Shown piece after piece: positions 59,036 through 64,000 of a DNA stretch of 64,000 nt. The notes under the pieces are model-generated. The model was not told where the DNA came from, did not search any database, and saw only the letters and a list, made by a program, of their open reading frames with translations. Source of the DNA: Anaerolineales bacterium (GTDB lineage: Bacteria; Chloroflexota; Anaerolineae; Anaerolineales; Villigracilaceae); the NCBI GenBank assembly GCA_014379595.1, contig JACMLM010000066.1, forward strand, positions 1 through 64,000, written 5' to 3'. Made by a program: the position numbers and the translations under genes. Position 1 is the stretch's first letter. Each line of letters opens with the position of its first letter.

Positions 59036-60005
59036 GAGACTTTAGTTCTACTTCCTTATAAAACCGTGTAAAAGTTGAATAAAATGATGTCACATTTACT
59101 TCAGCTTGCTCTGGGTCTGATAAAACTTCGGGATCCTTTTCCAGATACCATGTATGCAGTTCAGGTAATTTAGAGCTTGGAATTTGAGGGTATTTATGAT
59201 GCCAATAGTGATAATTAAAGTTTAATGGGCTAAGGATAGCTCGCTCTATAATACTGGTAAGAGTATTACGTCCACAATTTAATGGAGGATGATCATCAGC
59301 ATGTGGATCACCATGTTCTAAAAAAGTGCGCAAGCGGCTTAAAAATAATACAATACTCATAACAGGTAACATAACCAAACCAATATAATATATCGGTTGA
59401 GCAAATAGACGGCTTGTCCATAAGAAGAGAATACCTTGTATTAGACCAAGTAAAACAATCTCAACAACTGGTGTCTTCTTGGCTTGAGCGTTGCCACCTT
59501 TGGTTTCTTTATCAACAGTAGTCTTTCCTTGTTGTACATCCCGGAACTGCCATATCTTGATAAAAACACTATAACCAATTAGTGGTTGTAACAGAAACCA
59601 AACAAGGTCTTTTGTAGTTTTAGGGTGGACTTCGTAATCAGGCAATGATGGATCGTCTTCAGTACGGTAATAACGGTGATGTGCCATATGCCCTGACTGG
59701 AAGTTAGTAAATGTAGTAAACAACAAAGCAGCAGACACACGTCCTACCCACATATTCAATTGTTTACCTTTAAAAAGTGTTAGATGAATACAATCATGCA
59801 AAACGACCGAAAGTCGATATTGCATGATTCCAATAATGAAAAAACATATTGCTAATACTATCCAGTTTCGGCTTTGAATACCTATACCAGTTGCACCAAA
59901 AATTACAGCAAAACACATACCGCTTTGCAGGTACGCATAAATTGCATCAGGCTCCGAAAAGTTCTTTGGGAGATATTTTGTTGATAACAGCTTATTTGTT
60001 TCCAT
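59028..60005 (-). CDS. Membrane fatty-acid desaturase-type di-iron enzyme
   Basis: 325 residues with four or so hydrophobic helices. All three histidine boxes are present: HDCIH (70-74), HMAHH (106-110) and HYWHH (266-270); EHGD at 230-233 is an extra ligand-like site. Enzymes of this fold introduce double bonds or hydroxyls in acyl chains. In a glycan locus it could modify an acyl substituent or lipid anchor. It overlaps the zinc-ribbon methyltransferase by 8 nt, suggesting a shared task. Confidence 0.88.
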   Translation of the reverse strand: METNKLLSTKYLPKNFSEPDAIYAYLQSGMCFAVIFGATGIGIQSRNWIVLAICFFIIGIMQYRLSVVLHDCIHLTLFKGKQLNMWVGRVSAALLFTTFTNFQSGHMAHHRYYRTEDDPSLPDYEVHPKTTKDLVWFLLQPLIGYSVFIKIWQFRDVQQGKTTVDKETKGGNAQAKKTPVVEIVLLGLIQGILFLWTSRLFAQPIYYIGLVMLPVMSIVLFLSRLRTFLEHGDPHADDHPPLNCGRNTLTSIIERAILSPLNFNYHYWHHKYPQIPSSKLPELHTWYLEKDPEVLSDPEQAEVNVTSFYSTFTRFYKEVELKSHE

Positions 60006-60173
60006 ATTGCTACCTTTCGCTTTAAGTTGGAGAGTCTTCTTTCGGCCAATTTAGAGGTCTGAACAAATCAATTATTTCTCAATATTTGTTGAAAACTCAG
60101 CAGGATATCTATTAAATATTATACATTATCAATATATTTTGATTTCAATAAAAATAAAATACAATAATCGTAA

Positions 60174-60809
60174 TTAATTCTCATTTTGGGCGGATTGACT
60201 AAACATATAAAAATGATTCATTCCATAAACAAACCGGCGCTCTAAAGCTAGTTGAAAACCCTGAGCTTCACATAGCTTGATAATATCCTGTGTCCACATT
60301 CCTCCCACTTCTCCTTCAATCATACCTCCACGATGTTTATCCTCGCTATACCACCATATGGCATGGCCTATTCCACCAAGTATGGGGTCAATCATCGTGA
60401 TAATTATCTTGCCATCCGGTTTCAGTAATCGTCGCGCTTCTCCAAGTACCTTATCTCGATTAGGGATATGATTCAAACAAGCAATAAATGTGATTGTATC
60501 GAAACTTTCATTACCAAAGGGTAGTTTCGATGTATCTTGAACTACCTGTGCTCCTCCTCCCCAATCAAAAACATCAACACCTGTTCCTTTGCCATATCGT
60601 TTGACTAGTGTATTAAAACCTGCACCAATATCAAGCAAGTCTCCCTGAATATAAGGTAACACAAAATTCAGTCTTTCATCTTCAAGCGTGGTCCATCGAA
60701 AAAATGGAAGCCATGCTTGATCAAAAAGCACAAGTCGAAAAGGAATACCAATAAAATCCCAAATGGATTGCACAAATGTCTTCTTCATAAATCTAAAGTT
60801 CATCCTCAC
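60174..60809 (-). CDS. Class I SAM-dependent methyltransferase
   Basis: 211 residues if the GTG at 60809 is the start; in-frame ATGs at 60803 and 60788 are alternatives and none has a clear SD. LLDIGAGFNTLVKRYGKG is an atypical motif I, GVDVFDWGG follows, and then SFDTITFIACLNHIPNRDKVLGEA, RRLLKPDGKIIITMIDP. It is downstream of the methyltransferase at 60813, with 3 nt between them. Confidence 0.72.
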   Translation of the reverse strand: MRMNFRFMKKTFVQSIWDFIGIPFRLVLFDQAWLPFFRWTTLEDERLNFVLPYIQGDLLDIGAGFNTLVKRYGKGTGVDVFDWGGGAQVVQDTSKLPFGNESFDTITFIACLNHIPNRDKVLGEARRLLKPDGKIIITMIDPILGGIGHAIWWYSEDKHRGGMIEGEVGGMWTQDIIKLCEAQGFQLALERRFVYGMNHFYMFSQSAQNEN

Positions 60810-60812
60810 GTT

Positions 60813-61631
60813 TCATAGTTTTTCACCGATTACTGTCCAACTGTAATTTTGTCGTCGTTCAATCTTAATATTTTGGAAACCGCCGCTTTTCATTAATGCA
60901 ACAGCTTCATCTTGGGTATAGTATTTTGAATATGCTGGGTTTAGTTGGTCAAAGATAGCTAGAAAACGTGTCTTCCAATCTAACTTAATATAAACATTTC
61001 TCATATACTTGTGTAAAGGCAAAGGTATAAACAAGCAAAAAAACGCATAAATTGAAACACCAATATTTAAGATATGAGCTAATATTGATAAAATCGAATC
61101 GGGCAAACGCTGAGTAATTTTTCGCAAGGGCAGTACAAAAAAGAGGTAAAGTTCGTTACCTTCTTTGCCATAAACCCAAAATAAAAACTTGCCACCGAGC
61201 TTAAGACAATCATAAACTCTACGGACCACTGGAATCGGGTCTGGAATATGATGCAAAACGCCAATCGAAAAGGCAAAATCCAATTTCATATCTGGGAGTT
61301 GATCTCCGCGTAAATTAATATACTGAATCTGCTCTTCTCGGCCACGAGTATTTTCTTTCAAAACACTAAAAGCCATAGATGGTTCTACTGCAACTACATG
61401 GGCAGTTCCCACATCCAATAACATATTTACTATCCTGCCGCTCCCGCTTCCTACATCAAGTGTACGGGCACCTTTTATTTCATTTAATGACAACAATGTA
61501 CCAAATATATCTTGGAGTAGTTGAGAAGAAGCATAATAACCAGCATTATCAGTATACTTTACCCACTGAGCTCCAAAATCGGATATTACCTGATTGGTTT
61601 CGTCCTCTAAACTTTTCTCTAAATCACTCAT
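60813..61631 (-). CDS. Class I SAM-dependent methyltransferase
   Basis: 272 residues from the ATG at 61629-61631, which overlaps the GT2 stop by 8 nt (ATGAGTGA); an in-frame GTG eleven codons upstream would overlap further and is not preferred. TLDVGSGSGRIVNML is motif I, and LDFAFSIGVLHHIPDPIPVVRRV the motif IV region. It carries a central hydrophobic stretch (ILSILAHILNIGVSIYAFFCLFIPL), so it may be membrane-associated. It is one of two methyltransferases in a row. Confidence 0.78.
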   Translation of the reverse strand: MSDLEKSLEDETNQVISDFGAQWVKYTDNAGYYASSQLLQDIFGTLLSLNEIKGARTLDVGSGSGRIVNMLLDVGTAHVVAVEPSMAFSVLKENTRGREEQIQYINLRGDQLPDMKLDFAFSIGVLHHIPDPIPVVRRVYDCLKLGGKFLFWVYGKEGNELYLFFVLPLRKITQRLPDSILSILAHILNIGVSIYAFFCLFIPLPLHKYMRNVYIKLDWKTRFLAIFDQLNPAYSKYYTQDEAVALMKSGGFQNIKIERRQNYSWTVIGEKL

Positions 61632-62481
61632 ATCGTTCCAATCGTAATTGAGAAATCTGGTCACATACTAACCCAATGGAGAATAAAAGCAATGCAGTTA
61701 CGATTGCGAGTAAAGATCCCCCGCTGACTCCATTTCCTATCAAGGCATATCGAATGCCCCATCCCAAGCCAATCAGCCCAATAACAAGACTGGCAGGTAG
61801 AAAAACACGCAGTGGATCAATCAGAGATGCAATCCTTAACATGAGTATCAATGTATCCAATCCTGTGGAAATAGTGACTGTACTTTTTCCAACTCGTTTT
61901 TTAACGTTTATTGGTTCATAAGCAATGTCATACCCACGACTAAAAAGAACCATGGTAATAGTAGTCGATAGTGAAAAACCTGAAGGACAGATATGGAGAT
62001 ATTTCAAAACTACATCACGACGAAAAACCCGCAATCCTGAATTAAGATCTGGAATACGCCGCCTGGAGAGATAATTTGCGAGCCAGCCTAATGCCCACTT
62101 ACCGGGCATACGCCATAAGGGACTATGAACCAATCCCGTTCGCTGTCCTACGACCATATCTCTGCCCTGTGATTTTTCCAGAATTCGCTTTGCATCGTCA
62201 GCTTGGTGCTGTCCATCTGCATCCATGATCAGAACAAGTTCAGTAGTTGCATTTCGAATGCCCATCTTTAAAGATGCCCCATACCCCTTGTTAACTGAAT
62301 TTCTTATGACAACCGCTCCATTTTCTGCTGCTACAGTTCCTGTATCATCATTTGAACCATCATCAATAACAATCACTTGATATGGTATATCAGCAAAAAC
62401 CTTATGAATATCCTGAAGAACCGAAGCAATAGACTCTGCCTCATTGTGGGCAGGGATAATAATTGTAGTTTGTTCTTTCAT
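61624..62481 (-). CDS. GT2-family glycosyltransferase with C-terminal membrane helices
   Basis: 285 residues. TIIIPAHNEAESI, VIVIDDGSNDDTG and LIMDADGQHQADD are the GT2/DPM1-like sites, and LNSGLRVFRRDVV the acceptor motif. Two hydrophobic helices at the C-terminus (about 220-275) anchor it, as in polyprenyl-phosphate glycosyltransferases (DPMS type). It probably makes the lipid-linked sugar donors used by the GT-C proteins of this locus. Confidence 0.88.
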   Translation of the reverse strand: MKEQTTIIIPAHNEAESIASVLQDIHKVFADIPYQVIVIDDGSNDDTGTVAAENGAVVIRNSVNKGYGASLKMGIRNATTELVLIMDADGQHQADDAKRILEKSQGRDMVVGQRTGLVHSPLWRMPGKWALGWLANYLSRRRIPDLNSGLRVFRRDVVLKYLHICPSGFSLSTTITMVLFSRGYDIAYEPINVKKRVGKSTVTISTGLDTLILMLRIASLIDPLRVFLPASLVIGLIGLGWGIRYALIGNGVSGGSLLAIVTALLLFSIGLVCDQISQLRLERYE

Positions 62482-62492
62482 AGTCGCTTTCC

Positions 62493-64000
62493 TTACCTTA
62501 AAATTTCATAGAGCGTGCCATACATATTTCTGTAGACCAGCCTTAAACCCAAAATATTCTCATCTTTCGTATCCAGTGTTCCTTCATAAACCAAATAATC
62601 AGCTCCATACTTGCGGGCGAATTCTACATAAGCTTCTCGAGCCACAGGGTCATTTTTTATATTAGTAGATATTGCATTCAGTTCGCGAGTCTGGTTATAC
62701 CATTGGAGCAACGAATCATGATTTGCATATCCCAACGCGCCACCATCCTTACCCGTATAAGTTATGGGACGCAAAGAATAATAGCGTATGGCTAAATCTT
62801 GAAAAAAGATGGATGAGCCGGGCGGTGTAAGAACACGAATAGCATCCAGAAAATCAGCTCTTTCTATTGCTTCTGGTTTTGGGCATACAAGCATTTCTTG
62901 TTTCCAACAAGAATATGTCGAGGCCATATTTGTTCGCACCATAAATCGGTTTTGGTTTCCCCAGGCAACCATCATGCCTAAGCCAATTAATACAATAATC
63001 AACGACCATAATCCATTGCCAAGCTGATGGCTTTTTGAAGCCCATTCCATTCGCAAGCTGGAAATTTTTGATAAGCTCCAAAGGGATACTATCCATAATA
63101 ATGGGATTGTATAGCGCAAGCCACGAATCAGATCAAATTCCAAAGGCGTACGATGTAAAGCCCTTAATATCCCATGCTCAATCAAAGGTACAACAATAGA
63201 AATCATCAACAAGCCTACCCACCAAGAAGCAAGGATATAAGGTTGTCGATTTTGGTCCCAAATTTTTCTATGTAAGTAAACAACTACTACAAAACCTATG
63301 AGGGTCCATATCCAAAGCCCCTTATGTATCCAACTTGAGACTATCATCTGTTGGTAAAATGTTTGTAATGCAATGGATAGATCAAGAAATCCGGGCGCAA
63401 AACGATACGACAAAATTTCCATGACTTGATCATAATTTTTAGCTTGACTATGTGAAAAAGTTGTTAAATAGTTCAAGGCAAACGGGGCAATAACAAATAA
63501 AAATACAAAGCCCGATATAGCCATTGCTTTAAGTCTATGCCTAATTGGTATGGTGGGGATACTAAACCAAAGCCCTAATAACACTGCCACTCCCCAAGCG
63601 GGTGCACTCACCGGATGAACATATATTAATAACCCAACACATCCCATAATCCATGGCCAGAATTTTAATTGTCCTCCCCACTTAATAGCTGCTCCTAACA
63701 AAAAAGGCAGGAGTGCCTGAAAGAGAATACGAGGCAGAGGATCTATATAAAATCCCCAAAACTCTCCTAATGGGAGAACAACTGGTATTGCCGTTACAAG
63801 TGCCAGCAAAGTTGCCCAAAAACGGCTATTATATAAAATAACACCCAGGTAATAAAACCCTATTAACTGAACAAAGAGTGTAGGAAGCAATAATGCAACA
63901 AACGCCGTTCCATAATTTCCAAAAACATGATTTAACAATCGAATAAGAGGTACATGAATTGTAAAATAAAACGCAAAATTATCTGTGTTGCTTAATAAAG
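62493..64000 (-). CDS. GT-C membrane protein, 5' end beyond window edge
   Basis: The frame stays open from the stop at 62493 to the right edge: upstream of a possible TTG (63936-63938) the protein reads LLSNTDNFAFYFTIHVPLIRLLNHVFGN, so the true start lies outside. At least 500 residues, about 10 hydrophobic helices, with a soluble C-terminal part of about 130 residues (PPGSSIFFQDLAIRYY; DYLVYEGTLD). It is GT39/GT-C-like by overall layout, but the N-terminal Asp loop is not in the window. Confidence 0.65.
   Translation of the reverse strand, partial: LLSNTDNFAFYFTIHVPLIRLLNHVFGNYGTAFVALLLPTLFVQLIGFYYLGVILYNSRFWATLLALVTAIPVVLPLGEFWGFYIDPLPRILFQALLPFLLGAAIKWGGQLKFWPWIMGCVGLLIYVHPVSAPAWGVAVLLGLWFSIPTIPIRHRLKAMAISGFVFLFVIAPFALNYLTTFSHSQAKNYDQVMEILSYRFAPGFLDLSIALQTFYQQMIVSSWIHKGLWIWTLIGFVVVVYLHRKIWDQNRQPYILASWWVGLLMISIVVPLIEHGILRALHRTPLEFDLIRGLRYTIPLLWIVSLWSLSKISSLRMEWASKSHQLGNGLWSLIIVLIGLGMMVAWGNQNRFMVRTNMASTYSCWKQEMLVCPKPEAIERADFLDAIRVLTPPGSSIFFQDLAIRYYSLRPITYTGKDGGALGYANHDSLLQWYNQTRELNAISTNIKNDPVAREAYVEFARKYGADYLVYEGTLDTKDENILGLRLVYRNMYGTLYEILR

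Overview
The window reads as one large cell-surface glycan locus from a bacterium that is probably a member of the Chloroflexota, class Anaerolineae. The pointers are a lipoprotein with a long Thr/Pro-rich stalk after its lipobox (7452-8051), moderate-to-low GC, many small dispersed palindromic and heptamer repeats between genes, and a Wzm/Wzt-type exporter. The phylum is an inference; there is no rRNA or housekeeping marker here.

From about 29.7 kb leftwards all genes lie on the minus strand and are tightly packed, so they are probably one very long transcription unit headed by a MarR-like winged-helix regulator (29234-29707). In transcription order it holds two sugar-nucleotide epimerases/reductases, the Wzm and Wzt subunits of a polysaccharide ABC exporter, a capsule-type glycosyltransferase, two methyltransferases, a PseB-type UDP-GlcNAc 4,6-dehydratase, an RmlD-like reductase, an adenosine-deaminase-family protein, a GDPD-family phosphodiesterase and a NeuB-type nonulosonate synthase. 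It continues with a GT4, an AAC(3)-type acyltransferase, a DUF4910 hydrolase, an SpsF-type cytidylyltransferase, several glycosyltransferases, a sulfotransferase, a Gfo/Idh/MocA oxidoreductase, a fused ATP sulfurylase/APS kinase (PAPS synthase), a GT39-like membrane protein, a PtmA-like SDR and a CMP-nonulosonate synthetase cut by the left edge. Together these suggest a sialic-acid-like (legionaminic/pseudaminic-type) sugar that is acylated, methylated and probably sulfated, exported by an ABC transporter.

From 29.8 to 37.7 kb there are two plus-strand genes, a methyltransferase-GT2 fusion and a methyltransferase. Each is divergent from a minus-strand gene across exactly 110 bp, and both share an 18-20 nt promoter-proximal motif. 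Between them lie three large minus-strand GT-C membrane proteins.

From 37.7 to 64 kb everything is again on the minus strand. In transcription order it starts with a truncated membrane GT-C protein, a GT2, methyltransferases, a fatty-acid desaturase, a zinc-ribbon methyltransferase, an AsnB-type amidotransferase, further GT4/GT2 and methyltransferase genes, an RMD-like reductase, a LegB-like retaining dehydratase and a sugar-1-phosphate nucleotidyltransferase. Four GT4 glycosyltransferases and several large GT-C membrane proteins follow. This half looks more AT-rich and, unlike the left 30 kb, shows no dispersed palindromic repeats, so it may have a different history.

The most unusual signals are: a same-orientation cluster of DnaA-box-like sequences plus a truncated neuB 5' end between rmlD and the ada-gdpd-neuB cassette (19.46-19.83 kb); a palindrome shared between the regulator promoter and the PAPS-synthase promoter; and repeats lying in frame inside glycosyltransferase genes or supplying stop codons. 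No rRNA, tRNA, CRISPR array, transposase or integrase gene was seen, and no gene-free stretch exceeds 300 bp.
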